The notes: generated from the sequence alone by a model not told the origin. DNA of 64,000 bases from Symbiodinium natans (GCA_905221605.1 CAJNDS010002512.1:380360-444359), one strand, 5' to 3'. Counted from the stretch's first letter, positions 25,697 to 36,866 are shown. Translations and numbers: made by a program.

Positions 25697-26095
25697 CACA
25701 TGTGTCCGTGGCAGAAGTGATCCAGTGGCGAAGGCAGAGAACATCTGCCTTCGTCACAAGTTGGCCGTTTGAGTGCCGAAGTTGATATTTGTCAAACTTG
25801 TTCCAAGCCCCAAACGGGCTTTGGGCCCATGTGGCTCATGCGCACTCTGCCCAAGCCCCAGTGCAATTGACACACGGTCATCTTCCTTCGGCTGGGCTGG
25901 GCAGGTGCCGCGTTCCCTTCCTCAAGTTCTGGAAGCTTGTACATACGCTGCCAAGAGGGAGTTTAACAAAGGTGTCTCCAGCCTCTCGTTGAAGCTAAGG
26001 AACAGCTAGCCCTTTACGTAAATCCAAGCTCGGCAAAGATCCCCGGACAATGCCGAGAGCAACAGGCCATGCAGATCCCGCAGTCAACGCAGTAA

Positions 26096-26221
26096 TCCCC
26101 TCCCCCTAATTAATATTAAACCACCCCCTTACCCCCTAACATTAACAACCCCCTGTTATATCCTATTATAGTTATGTTAGAGTGTATATGGGGTGGTCTA
26201 TAAAAATTAGGGGGGAGGGGA
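26096..26221. mobile_element. Inverted-repeat element with TAA flanks (PIF/Harbinger-like MITE candidate)
   Basis: The left arm starts TCCCCTCCCCCTAATT and includes AAACCACCCC; the right arm ends with GGGGTGGTCTAT, then AATTAGGGGGGAGGGGA, its reverse complement with few mismatches. Both ends abut TAA (26093-26095 and 26222-26224). A 3 bp TAA/TTA duplication is characteristic of PIF/Harbinger elements. There is no coding capacity in 126 bp, and the middle is AT-rich. Confidence 0.7.
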
Positions 26222-26586
26222 TAACGGGATAACTCCGAAGCGCACGCAGCATCAGACAGGTGCTTTGGCCAGCACGTGGGAGGAGTGGATTGCCGACCCG
26301 CGCCAAGCGACGTGGACCTTGACAGGCGCTTTTGCCTAATTCAGCAACTCTGAGAAAGCCAGCCTCCGTGTTTCGCGAAGATTCATGCGCTTTGTGGAGT
26401 TCAAGTAGAGTATCTGGGACATCTTACTAGGACATCTTACTGTATGTTTGCATGACGAGGGCTGGGCGGCTGGGCAAGGGAGGGGAGGAAGGGAATGTTT
26501 TGTTCATGCCATCCCGCGGCATCGGCCGTTTGCTTCTCATTGCAGAGCAACTGTTTAATGTTTGTAGTGGGGAAGAAAATATAGAC

Positions 26587-26611
26587 CTAAACTCTAACCC
26601 TAAACCCTAAA
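26587..26611 (-). repeat. Interstitial CCCTAAA repeat
   Basis: A short CCCTAAA-oriented telomere-like tract (about three units) between gene-free sequences. Confidence 0.75.
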
Positions 26612-26969
26612 CGTGCAGTTGCAGAACGAGGTCAAAACGAAATTTCCGATTGATACATGAAGAAGAATAAGAGCATCAGCCATAATCACCCATGTTTAGA
26701 GCTGACTTTGCCGTGCACGATAGGCCTGGCCAAGAAGCAGCGCGTGCAGACGGCCTTGCTCGTCCTACAATCCATGCGACGCATGGCCGTGAGAACTTTG
26801 TACCGGTCTTGGTGGGGCTCCGGGTCAGCAAGACAAACAGCTTCCTGATGAAATTGATTGCTGATGAAATGAATGAAGGCTCGGAAGAGCTTGGGGTACC
26901 GTGTTTTTTTTTGTGAGTTTTTTCTGTTTTTTGTTTTTTTGTTTTTTTTCCTGTTCTTTGTCAAATTTA

Positions 26970-27618
26970 AGGCACGAAAGAAAGGAAGGAAGGCAGGAAG
27001 ACAGGAAGAAAGAAAGAAAGGAAGGAAGCAAGAGGAAGAAAGAAAGGAAGGAAGCAAGAGGAAGAAAAAGATAAGGAAAGAAAGAAAGAAAGGCAGGAAC
27101 AGAAAGAAAGACAGCAAGAAAGAAAGAAATAAAGGCAGGAAGAGAAAGAAAGATAGAAAGAAAGACAGAAAGAAAGAAAGGCAGGAATAGAAAGAAAGAC
27201 AGAAAAAAAACAAGAAAGAAAGAAAGGCAGGACTAGAAAGAAAGACAGAAAGAAAGAAAGACAACAAATAAAGAAAGAGAGAAAGCAAAAAGGAAAGGCA
27301 GGAATGGAGGAAAAAAGAAAGGAATAAAGAACAACACAAGAAAGACAGAGAGAAACAACGACAGCAAGAAAACAAGAAAGAAATAAAAAAGGAAGGACGA
27401 GAGGAATAAAGGAAGAAAGCAAGAAAGCCAGCAATAAAGAAATGAAAAATTAAAGAAATACATAAAGGAAGGAAGTCAGGAAGAAATAAAGGAAGAAAGA
27501 AAGAAAGAACGAGAGAAAGAAATATAGAGAGCAAGAAAGCAAGAAAGACAGAAAAAAAAACAAAGAAATACATAAAACAACAAAAAGAAAGAAAGGAAGG
27601 AAGAAAGGAAGGATGGAA
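26970..27618. repeat. 650 bp polypurine (GAAA/GGAA) tract
   Basis: Almost uninterrupted purines on the + strand (GAAAG, GGAAG, GGCAGGAA units), so the other strand is polypyrimidine. Imperfect higher-order units of about 50 bp carry the marker GGCAGGAA. The long minus-strand frames rich in SFFLSFF are artefacts of this composition. It is a candidate for triplex (H-DNA) formation and replication stalling. Confidence 0.9.
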
Positions 27619-27964
27619 GGAGTTTAGGGTTCCGCTCGCTTCGCACGTTCTTGGTTGACCCTAAAAACCCTACGCCTTAAACCATAAATCCTAGACCCCC
27701 AAAACCCGTATGTGGAACCTGTGAGGCTACACCAAACGCCAAACGGCACAGCGGCCGGGCAGTAGTAAACCCGAAGGATTTAGGTTTGTAATTCGGGTTT
27801 AGGGTTTGAGTGTTTGAGGTAAGGGATTCCGGCTCTAGCCGGGGTCCGGTGTTGTTTTTGCCTAGGTCTGGCTCTGTCTTTTCCCTTTTCTTAGGTCTGG
27901 CTTGTCCTCTGGTCCTCTGGTTCTCTGATCCTGCGATCCTGGTCAATTGGTCCTGCGTTCCCCT

Positions 27965-28735
27965 GGTCCAGCTGCGCAAGCTTGCTTTAAGACATGTAAA
28001 GACCATATACCACTCCGGCCCTTCCAAGCCCAATCATTGTTAGCATCGCGTTTGCAAATGCGGGCCCCCCGCCCAAACCCCCCCCCCCCCCAAACCCCCC
28101 CCCCCCCCGCTTTTAAGCCTTGCAAGCTTGCTTCGAGACCATATGAAGCCTCCTCACGCGAGCGTTGCGTTTGCAAATGTGGGGGCGAGCATTGTGCTTG
28201 CAAACGGGGCGGGGGGGGGGGGGGGGGCTGCCCCTCCGCACTCCCCTGCTTTTTTTAAAGCCGTGCGAGCGTGCTTTGAGGTTATACGAATCCCTTGCCT
28301 TGCCCCCACCCCCCCCCCAAACTCCGCTTTTTTAAAACCGTGCAGTGCTGTTAGCTGTTAGATCAAACAAATCCCATTTGAAAACTATTGTGTTTGCAAA
28401 TGGGGGGGGCTGCACCCCCCCCCCCCCCAACCCCCCCGCTTTTTTATAAACCGCCCAAGCGTGCTTCTAGGCCATACGAATCCCTTGCAAAACTCATCTT
28501 GCGAGATTGCGTCTGCAAATGGAGGGGGGGGAATTCCCGATGTGCAAACGTGCGTTTAGTTCAACGAATCGCTCCCAAAACTCATTTTGCGAACATCGCT
28601 TTGCAAATGGGTGGGGGGCCCCAACCCCCGGCTTTTTGAAGGTGCGCAAGCTTGCTTTGAGACAATAAGAATCCCGTCCAAACCCATCATGCGAGCACCA
28701 TGTTTGCAAATTGGGGGGGGGGGGAGGATTGCTAC
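27965..28735 (+). repeat. Degenerate ~90-120 bp tandem array with alternating C and G runs
   Basis: At least six units share an order: a C run, GCTTTTTTAAA, a TGCAAGCNTGCTT block, CATACGAATCCCTTGC, ACTCATCTTGCGAGC, TTTGCAAATG and a G run of 5-16. The TTTGCAAATG anchor (with small variants) recurs at 28051, 28170, 28393, 28512, 28600 and 28703; a further variant GCTTGCAAACG lies near 28197. Spacing is 119, 119, 88 and 103 bp between neighbouring clear anchors. G runs face C runs across short spacers (for example around CTGCA near 28411), so hairpins and G-quadruplexes are both possible. No coding content was recognised. Confidence 0.75.
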
Positions 28736-30240
28736 CCCAAGGGTTATTAGATGTGGTCAGGTCAGGTTCCGGACATGCGGTACCGCTGAGGGGCCTGCGG
28801 AAGCTGAAAACCAGCAAAATTCACCAATAAAACCAGCAAAATACACAGAAAAGAATTCCAACCAGAGGAGGAGGACAGGCAGAACCAGAGGGCATGTTCA
28901 GAAAACCATAAGAAAAGCAAGGAAAAACAAAGAAAATCAAAAAAAAAAAAAAAGAAAAAAAAACAGAAAAATTGACAAACAAAATCCTCGCTCCGGAAGC
29001 TTGTCTAAGACCAGCAGGCATTCCTAGGACGAACAGTGGCGGCTCTGGGGCGCCTACAAGATGTCCCAACATCAGCTGAATGCTTCGATATTGCGATCGT
29101 CTCACCCAGCCAAGGACATGGGCTACTGGAAGTGAACGTGTTCCACGTGACCGCCGTCATGACACTTGGCTGCCCACTGGGACGCATCCGTTCGCACTTG
29201 CAGCCCACCTTTCCCACACTTGACATCGTGCCGCCTTGCTTGCCAATCGGTTCTGGACACATCGAAGAAAAAGGTTGTTGGCCACCCTCAGGTGGCCAGA
29301 TGCAAACCGTGAACTCCCATAGAAAAGGTCTACTGGATGCCCCAACAATCCGAAAGCTGCAGCTACCTCCAGCATGTCCAACAGGGAACGAATGAAAGGG
29401 AATGGTTTAAAAGACATATGAGGACCGGCTTCGGCGAAACAAACATGCGGACGGCATCCAGCCCCGAGTCCCTCGCATAGCGCGTGGAAGGGAATCTGTC
29501 AATCTACGGTGTGAGCTGCCGGGATCATGTCCTTCCCACGTTCCGAACAGAATTTCATCGAACCCATGCCGGGGTCCTTGTGTGCGCAAATTCTGGGCCC
29601 TTTGAATTTTTCTGGGCCCTTTGAATTTGACCATAGAGTTTGTTTAATCAGAGTCTTAGTTTTTTTCTCTTATTCTCCCTTTATCGGGAGGCAGGCCTGC
29701 ATGATCCCTCGCGGAGGTGGTATTTCTCAGAGCTTTTTGAACCAGAGGCGGTCCAAAAACACTGTAGCCACTGGCCATAAACTAGCTCGCAGAGACCATT
29801 TCCATTTTCTAATCATGCACCACCCCCTAGCACCCAAACCATAGCAACCTATACCTCAACCCCAAATGATGAAAACCATACCATGGAACCACGCAAAACC
29901 CCAAAGAAAATAGCATACTCAACCCCATAGCACCGCCCGATAGAAAACTCACAACAACCAACCCGAAACCCCTAACCCTACAAAATGGACATGGTCTTCT
30001 CAAATAGTTCTATACCGTTTGGGAATAAGGTTGCAACGGTAATGAAGCCACAGATTGAGAGTAATACCTACATCACACTAGTGGTGCTTCGGCATGTTTT
30101 TCGGCGCCGCTGTGACGTCTCAGTCCAAGTTCAACAGTCTGTGATTGCCTTGCCTTCGCTCATAGAAAATAGCATCAATTACTTGTCCACATGGGCGTCT
30201 TCCGCATCAAGCGCGCCCTTTCTGGACCACTTCTTCCGGT

Positions 30241-31605
30241 ATGCATCTCTCAGTCCTTATGAAAGCTGTCCTGGTACTTGCCACATTCTCCCGTACATTC
30301 AAGACGGCAAGGAGCTTTTTTCTGCCAGTCCCCGCTGGCTACAAGCACGTTCCTGTGCTGTGTCAGTCGCGCTTCGCTCTGATGCAACTTCAACGTGTTG
30401 GATTCTTGTCCAGGAACATGCCTAGATGGACTGAGACTGCCACCTCCCCACCACCCTACGGGAAGTTTCTAGTTTCCTGCAACCGTTCTAGCAATTGTGT
30501 TACGAGGAAAGGTGGTTTGATAGCCTGCAGTGCATGCACCGGACATGGGCAGTGTCACTTGCCAGCAGGTTTGGGACCAGTTTTGGCAGTCGCAGCGGGC
30601 GGTCATCATACTTGTGCAGTGCGGGCAGATGGTCGGCTCATCTGTTTTGGACGGAATGACGATGGGCAGTGTGATGTGCCAGTCGATTTGGGACCCGTTT
30701 TGGAAGTCGCAGCTGGCGGTCGTCGTACTTGTGCAGTGCGGTCAGATGGTCGGCTCATCTGTTTTGGACGGAATGACGCTGGGCAGTGTGATGTGCCAGC
30801 CGATTTGGGACGAGTTTTGGCAGTCTCAGCTTGCAGTGATCATACTTGTGCAGTGCGGGCAGATGGTCGGCTCATCTGTTTTGGACGGAATGACGATGGG
30901 CAGTGTGATGTGCCAGTCGATTTGGGACCCGTTTTGGAAGTCGCAGCTGGCGGTCGTCGTACTTGTGCAGTGCGGTCAGATGGTCGGCTCATCTGTTTTG
31001 GACGGAATGACGCTGGGCAGTGTGATGTGCCAGCCGATTTGGGACGAGTTTTGGCAGTCTCAGCTTGCAGTGATCATACTTGTGCAGTGCGGGCAGATGG
31101 TCGGCTCATCTGTTTTGGACGGAATGACGATGGGCAGTGTGATGTGCCAGTCGATTTGGGACCCGTTTTGGAAGTCGCAGCTGGCGGTCGTCGTACTTGT
31201 GCAGTGCGGTCAGATGGTCGGCTCATCTGTTTTGGACGGAATGACAATGGGCAGTGTGATGTGCCAGCAGATTTGGGACCAGTTTTGGCAGTCGCAACTG
31301 GCCCTGATCATACTTGTGCAGTGCGGGCAGATGGTCGGCTCATCTGTTTTGGATGGAATGAAGATGGAGAGTGTGATGTGCTAGCCGATTTGGGACCAGT
31401 TTTGGCCGTCGCAGCTGGCAGTGATCATACTTGTGCAGCGCGGGCAGATGGTCGGCTCATCTGTTTTGGACGGAATGACGATGGGCAGTGTGATGTGCCA
31501 GCAGATTTGGGGCCAGTTTTGGCAGTCGCAGCTGGCCGTGATCATACTTGTGCATTGCGGGCAGATGGTCGGCTCATCTGTTTTGGATACGGCGGAAGTG
31601 GGTAG
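30241..31605 (+). CDS. RCC1-like 39-residue repeat protein
   Basis: A 454-residue frame from the ATG at 30241 to TAG at 31603-31605. From about residue 80 it consists of about nine 39-residue units 'HTCAVRADGRLICFGRNDDGQCDVPxDLGPVLAVAAG', an RCC1-type propeller blade repeat with conserved Cys and GQ. The first unit is degenerate (CVTRKGGLIACSACTGHGQC) and the last is cut short (LICFGYGGSG). Units 1-6 fall into near-identical pairs repeating every 234 bp. RCC1-like propellers usually bind proteins or chromatin; no partner domain is visible, so the function is unknown. The N-terminal 80 residues are unlike the repeat and may include untranslated or intronic sequence. The + frame offset by one base is also open (30530-31384) only because the unit is a multiple of three. 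Confidence 0.82.
   Translation: MHLSVLMKAVLVLATFSRTFKTARSFFLPVPAGYKHVPVLCQSRFALMQLQRVGFLSRNMPRWTETATSPPPYGKFLVSCNRSSNCVTRKGGLIACSACTGHGQCHLPAGLGPVLAVAAGGHHTCAVRADGRLICFGRNDDGQCDVPVDLGPVLEVAAGGRRTCAVRSDGRLICFGRNDAGQCDVPADLGRVLAVSACSDHTCAVRADGRLICFGRNDDGQCDVPVDLGPVLEVAAGGRRTCAVRSDGRLICFGRNDAGQCDVPADLGRVLAVSACSDHTCAVRADGRLICFGRNDDGQCDVPVDLGPVLEVAAGGRRTCAVRSDGRLICFGRNDNGQCDVPADLGPVLAVATGPDHTCAVRADGRLICFGWNEDGECDVLADLGPVLAVAAGSDHTCAARADGRLICFGRNDDGQCDVPADLGPVLAVAAGRDHTCALRADGRLICFGYGGSG
30658..31262 (+). repeat. 234 bp higher-order coding repeat (2 x 117 bp)
   Basis: The string GATGGGCAGTGTGATGTGCC starts at 30661, 30895 and 31129, exactly 234 bp apart, and the intervening sequence is nearly identical. 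Each 234 bp unit encodes two alternating blades (PVDLGPVLEVAAGGRR and PADLGRVLAVSACSDH types). The near-identity suggests recent unequal exchange or gene conversion. Confidence 0.88.
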
Positions 31606-32940
31606 TGTGATGTGGACAACCGCTGATCATGCAGAAAAAGAGATACTTAGTGCCAAGGCCTTCGCCTGTTTAAATATTCACAGTAGCTTCACCATCGTGG
31701 CCAGCCCCTTGACCCCACAAGTCTTCGGTCAAGCACCTCGCCTGCCCGAAGAAGGGTCCCATAGCGGGGAGGCGCAGGTGAGGGAGCACTGTGTCCTTAC
31801 AAACGTAGGCTTTCAAGCACCTTGAGTGATATCGGGTGTATTTGCCATGAGTTGTTACTTACAGGCGACAATGAGAAATAACTGATAGCGTAGTGAGTAG
31901 TGCATACCAAAAAGTCGCACCGAGGTTCCTGACTTGAGTCGCTGTTCATTGGGGAAGGGTTAACAGCAAGAACTGCCATGAAGACGTGCTGCAGCCGAGG
32001 AGTGCAGGAAGGACTGCAAATCGTTGGGCTTTCTCGCTCTCCTCCCTTCAACATTGGTGTGACAGAGGCCAGGTACACAGATGATAACTGTAGTATACGG
32101 TAGTTATAGTAACAAAGAGCTGGGGGAAGAAGCGTCGTTTACTGCTACAGCCAGTGTGCACAGCGCCACCGAAACTGTGACAACTTCTGCAGGTCGTCTG
32201 CAGAGAGTTGAGCCTCAAGTTAAGTTGAGGCCTTTCAGCGAACAGCTTCAGCAAAACAAAAATCGAAAATCGAAGGATAGCCAGGACTAAGACTAAGGGT
32301 CGAGCAGCGGTGGAAATCTTCGCCCCATGTAAGTGCATGTTCAATCCATGTAGAAATACATGCAGGTCTCAACGCAACCACAGTCGCACGAAACGCTGCA
32401 GTTGCGGAGCTCTGGCTGCAGAAAGCCTCCGCAGATGCTTTTCGCAGTACTTGTGCATGCCAACATATGCCAACCTAAGCTGCCCTCTCAGAAAGACGAA
32501 GGATGTCACATAGGAGGAGCGCTTTGTAAATGCTCAGAGGCTTTGAAGCGGGCCCTTCGTTAAAGGCACGGCAAAGGTTCCGAACATGGACAAGAGACCA
32601 TGCAGTATCATGCAGTTGCTGTTCCTGAGGCAGCTGCCATGGGCAACTGGCGCTTGGCCCAGGCGTTGGCATCAGAAGCATGCGAGCGAGGCGTGTGGCG
32701 TCTGAGCTGGGGGCGGGGGGAGGGGGAGGCGGGGTATGGCAGCGTATAGTAGATGGTATAGATGTGGTCGTAAGTAAGGACTCATCATAACCCATGGCTC
32801 TGATTCCTATAGGCGGATCTCAGACTTGAATTTAGAAAGTGAACGGGCATTCGAACACCGTTTTGGGTAGGTTTGGTGGACCACGTCACGCTGGGCTCTG
32901 CGATGGCCACTTTAATGTGGTCCAAGGCCGGGGCACCCTG

Positions 32941-32977
32941 GTTTAGGGTTTAGGGGTTAGGGTTTAGGGTTTAGGGC
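32941..32977 (+). repeat. Interstitial TTTAGGG repeat
   Basis: Five TTTAGGG-type units, one with an extra G, in the TTTAGGG orientation. Confidence 0.8.
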
Positions 32978-33464
32978 TAGTAGCATCAAGCGGTGTGGCG
33001 AGGAGGGACGTTTCGGGTTCGGCTTCTAGGGTTTGCGGTTTTGCAGTGATCCTTTTCCAGATGCTTCCGCAGGAGCATCTGGATGAAGATGTTGCTCCGG
33101 TTGGGGCTCTGTAGGCTCTTCCCAAGCATACATGACATACACTTTCAAGGCGAGTGATCTTTGAAGTGTGCCAAAGCCTGCTCCCGCGCATGTTAGACAT
33201 GCATCGGAGTGGCGCTGCAAATGCGGCGTTCCTGGTAGGCTTTTCTGGCATTGCTTTCAGTCCGTGCTGTTCATCAGCAAGTCCAGCTTCAAGAGTTTCT
33301 AACACCCTGGCTTTGAATTGACTATCAGTTGCACCCACTTCAACATTTAGTCCAACGAGGTGGTTCAGATTTGAATATGCGAGACCTTCCTTGAAGAGAA
33401 CCTTGAAGAGAGCGCGTCCAGAATCTACGGTTCTTGGCTTGCGCGTAGCAGCACCAGAGGCCAC
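32964..33464 (-). CDS. Exon-like open frame on the minus strand, unrecognised
   Basis: I do not recognise this protein. The upstream half reads like real coding sequence (RALFKVLFKEGLAYSNLNHL, then VGATDSQFKARVLETLEAG, LADEQHGLKAMPEK), and the frame is open further upstream to about 33500. A GC donor could lie just after MPEK. The downstream half is less convincing. If real, it would be one of the few minus-strand exons in the window. It could be a gene fragment or a retroelement remnant. Confidence 0.35.
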   Translation of the reverse strand: MASGAATRKPRTVDSGRALFKVLFKEGLAYSNLNHLVGLNVEVGATDSQFKARVLETLEAGLADEQHGLKAMPEKPTRNAAFAAPLRCMSNMRGSRLWHTSKITRLESVCHVCLGRAYRAPTGATSSSRCSCGSIWKRITAKPQTLEAEPETSLLATPLDATSPKP

Positions 33465-34200
33465 ATCAGACGATCGTTCAGCAGCTAGGGCAAGATTGTA
33501 AGAGACTGATGTCCTGTGGAGGCCCTGTCGCTGCTTGCCCTGCTACTTGGAGCATGACCTTATGCTGAAAGTGAGAGAGACACAGAGTGGGCATGAGCCC
33601 AGGAGCCCGCGGCTCCTGCGCAAGCCCTGGGATCCTGTTTGTCTACGAACAGCCATTTCTTCCTGCGACTCTTGGAGAGACCGAGAGGCCTTGTGAGTAG
33701 ACGTAAGGGATTTCGTATTTTCGTGATTGTGTTTCATGCTCGGCAATACCGTCTATGCGTTCAAGCTGTCGGCAATTTGTTATCAAGAATTGGAGCTCAG
33801 CCATATATACATATATATATATATGTATACATACATATCTACATATATGGTCACCCCTCCACGATCTATCGATGATCTGTCACCTTCCAGGTACCCAACA
33901 GACCCGACATGAGATAGACGTGCTCGTAAGACTGCCGGGGAGAAGCAGACCAAGGGGACCTATACACTATCGTGAACACCAGCCCTTACGAACTCACGAT
34001 CCGAAGCGGCCAGCCTCTGGACATAAACTTTCAAGGGTATGGGCGTTGTGCGTATTCACTGCGCTCAGGAAAAACTGAGCCGCTGGGAGAACGCCCTTCA
34101 ACTTTTTAGACATTTTCACGAGAGGCGGGCAGCGGGCTGATGGCACATAGAATCTATGGAGATGAAGTATGTGTTGCTGGGTGCTGCAGGCCCGGAGATA

Positions 34201-34328
34201 TTGGTGCTGCTAGCTTCAACCCGGCCATTTCAGCATGCGAGACGCTTGGTTTGCCATGTGCAAGAAGACATCCTTTGAGACGTCTCTTTGGCGCCATGCC
34301 AAAATCATCTTGTCTAAGTGGGATATAA
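34201..34328 (+). pseudogene. Pentatricopeptide repeat (PPR) relict
   Basis: The frame reads SFNPAISACE, then RRLFGAMPKSS, matching the dinoflagellate PPR consensus 'SFNAAISACEKGxxWxxALxLFxxMPKxxL' over about one repeat, followed by a stop. Neighbouring repeats are missing. PPR proteins are organelle RNA-binding factors and are highly expanded in dinoflagellates. This copy is too short to function and is probably a decayed fragment. Confidence 0.5.
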
Positions 34329-36866
34329 AATCTTGCGTGTCGTGGCATCGCTCAGGAAGGGTCTGCAGTGGCAGTTCGCTTTGCGCATCTTCGGCATGGC
34401 AGGGGAACGTCGCTGGAAACCCAGTGATGCGCCTGGGACAGCGAACGGCAAGTCTTGCATGTTTTGTGGCCGCTGACGCAGACACAGAACAGGCCGAGTT
34501 CCAGGTTCCCAAAAACGGCTTCGGATTAGGTTCCGGCGAGCCTTGGCTCCGGAGTTCCATTTTTCTAAACAGAAGACTGTTGCTTGCAGCTGCCAAGGTG
34601 AGCTGGGCAGCGATGGCAAGCGTCCGTTGGCTACCGTTAGCTACATGAATGCCTCATGTAGCTACAAGAGTTTAAAGTCACATCACGCGCATGTTGATTC
34701 ACAGGGCGTTCTTGGCTGGGCAGCTAGGCTTCTGGAGGTGCATAGCAAGCAGGATTCCTTTAGAACCTCGAACTTGCAACTCACAAGTGGCCGATGTTTC
34801 GGATAAGGTCGTCCTTAATTCGCCGACTTACCGAGAAAACTGCCGCGCGGTTTCGCCGAACGTGGAAGTTAGCGGATCGGCGATTTGAGGCCTGCGAAAA
34901 AGCTGGTCCATGGCGGCGAGCATTGCTCACGCTGAGCAGCGTAGCCACAGCAGGGCTGGTGCTGCTGCCTGGGCTCACTTTTCAGGCTTATGGGTTTTGC
35001 ATGGGTTCCCCAGACTCGGTGTGGAGTTATCAGATTTCCTTTGCAGCGCCCGCCCCCCAGAAGACCCCTGCAAGGCCCAAGTCAATGATCCCTGATTCCT
35101 GAAGTAGCCCAACAGCATCCGATGCCAAAATTCTCAATCGATCCTTGGGGCATGGAGCTCACCGACAGAACCCATTGCCGGGTGCAGGGTGGAGGATTCG
35201 ACGTACACAGTTCTTCAGCTCTTGAAGGGTTAGGATTTTGGACATGTCGTTGGGGATCGGGTGCGGGACCTGGCACCCACAACCAGTGCCAAGGTTAAGC
35301 TCGGCCATCAGCGCATGTGTGCATGCAGGACAGGATGGAAGTGCATGAATCATTGCACATGACCACGTGCATGCTAAAGACCACATGGATCACTGTAGGA
35401 GAAGTTCTCAAGAATCCAAATCCAAGGCTGCATCAAGATACCATGTTAGATAAGCCGTGGCAGGTGGAAGTGTGCAGTGTAGTAGAACGCTTCCTTCACG
35501 AGGGTTGAGTACAGGAGTCGGGTCCTGGCGCCGGGCGCTGCTGCTTCTGTACCGTTGCATGGATTCCGGGATTCGTCCCGGAACAGCACCTCAGCTGCAC
35601 TTTCAATCTTCGGGAAAGCAATCTTGTTCGAGCAGAACCTATCAATGCGCCCTTTTGATGACGCCGCTCCGCATCCGCCATCAGGACCGTGGATTCGTGT
35701 GAAAGCAGTCGTCAATGAAGCTGGGCCAGGAAGGTTATCTGAAGACCCCCACCATGATTTTTGTAAAAGCAGGCTCACGGACCTTCAAGCCAACCCTCTC
35801 TTGCACCACCATGTGTCGTCCCGAGACAGGTTTCAAACAAGAGCTACCCTTCAGGTCCGTCTTGCCCCTGCAAATCAGGGACTTAACATCTTAAAGCTGA
35901 GCCATCTCACCGCCGACAGTCGCCAGTCGTCGCTGTCGCCAACAACAGCGACAACCACAACAACAGCGGCAAAAAATGATAGAAGTCTCAGTTTCAACAG
36001 TAGCCAAGGTCTCCTACACCGCAGCTCTTTGGCCTGAAGATCCTGGACTGGCTCGATGTTGTTTTGGTTTGCTTCGGTGCCTCCTGCATGTCGCTCCCGG
36101 CTCTGGGGGGCACTGCCACTGGTACAGGTGTATACTGTGCATGACCTGCTGGACGGAGCAGAAAACTGATGTTTTCTGCGCGTTCTGGCGAAGCTAACTT
36201 AACGAGTATGGCAGAAATGTGTGTTCACCTTGTGCTTTTTTGTTATCGGGGGGAGGCCTGAAACAGCCTCAGGTTTCGGGACTTTCAAGGGATCATCCTT
36301 TGGTGGATCTTATCTGAGATCCTGTCAGCCTTCAGGCCCTTGTGATGATGCTTCAAACCATCCAGGGGGTCATTTCGCAGCATGTTTGGTTTCGATGCAC
36401 AATCATACCAAGTGAAATCCCCCCCCCGAGTCTAAGACAGTTGTAGCATGCTTTCTCAGCCCTGAACCCTCCCTGGAGTTCCTTCGCAAGCGAAGGTTTT
36501 AGAAGTTTGCCGGCGGACGGGTTCCTGGCGCAGGGTCTCGGAGCTACTGAGGGCCATGGGCGACCCGGTTGCAAGTGTCGGTGCCCCACATTGCTCGGAA
36601 GTCGTTCTGACAAGTTGTTTCGGGCAGCCTAACTTGCATCGCTCGGGGGCACTTGTGCGGGGAACTACTTTTATGCGTTTGCCTATAATGTGCCACTTGT
36701 CCATTGGCACGTTCCAACTACAGCGATTGTCTGTCAAACTACTCTCGGCCTGTGCTGATACCTCGCATCTTAACTACTCAATATTGCTCCAGTACTCTTA
36801 TTTAAGCAGTGTTCATATTACTCTCATATTCCTATTTAAGCAAGATTAAGACTACTCTCATATTAC

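Larger units (their letters stand above)
25697..30240. other. Repeat-rich spacer between the two RCC1-like genes
   Basis: No gene is recognised. It contains a TAA-flanked inverted-repeat element (26096-26221), telomere-like heptamers (26587-26611, 27618-27630, 27795-27809), a long polypurine tract (26970-27618), a tandem array with alternating G and C runs (27965-28735), an A-rich block (28920-28980) and a C/A-rich, G-poor segment (29840-29985). The frame 29036-29395 on + and the overlapping minus frame 29157-29417 are both open, but neither is recognisable. Confidence 0.6.

Noticed and set aside
26686-27573. 295-residue minus frame rich in Ser/Phe/Leu
   Set aside because: Translation of the polypyrimidine strand of a GAAA/GGAA tract; low complexity only.
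30530-31384. 284-residue + frame overlapping the RCC1-like gene
   Set aside because: Frame-shifted reading of the 117 bp unit, which stays open because the unit length is divisible by three. The peptide has no RCC1 pattern.
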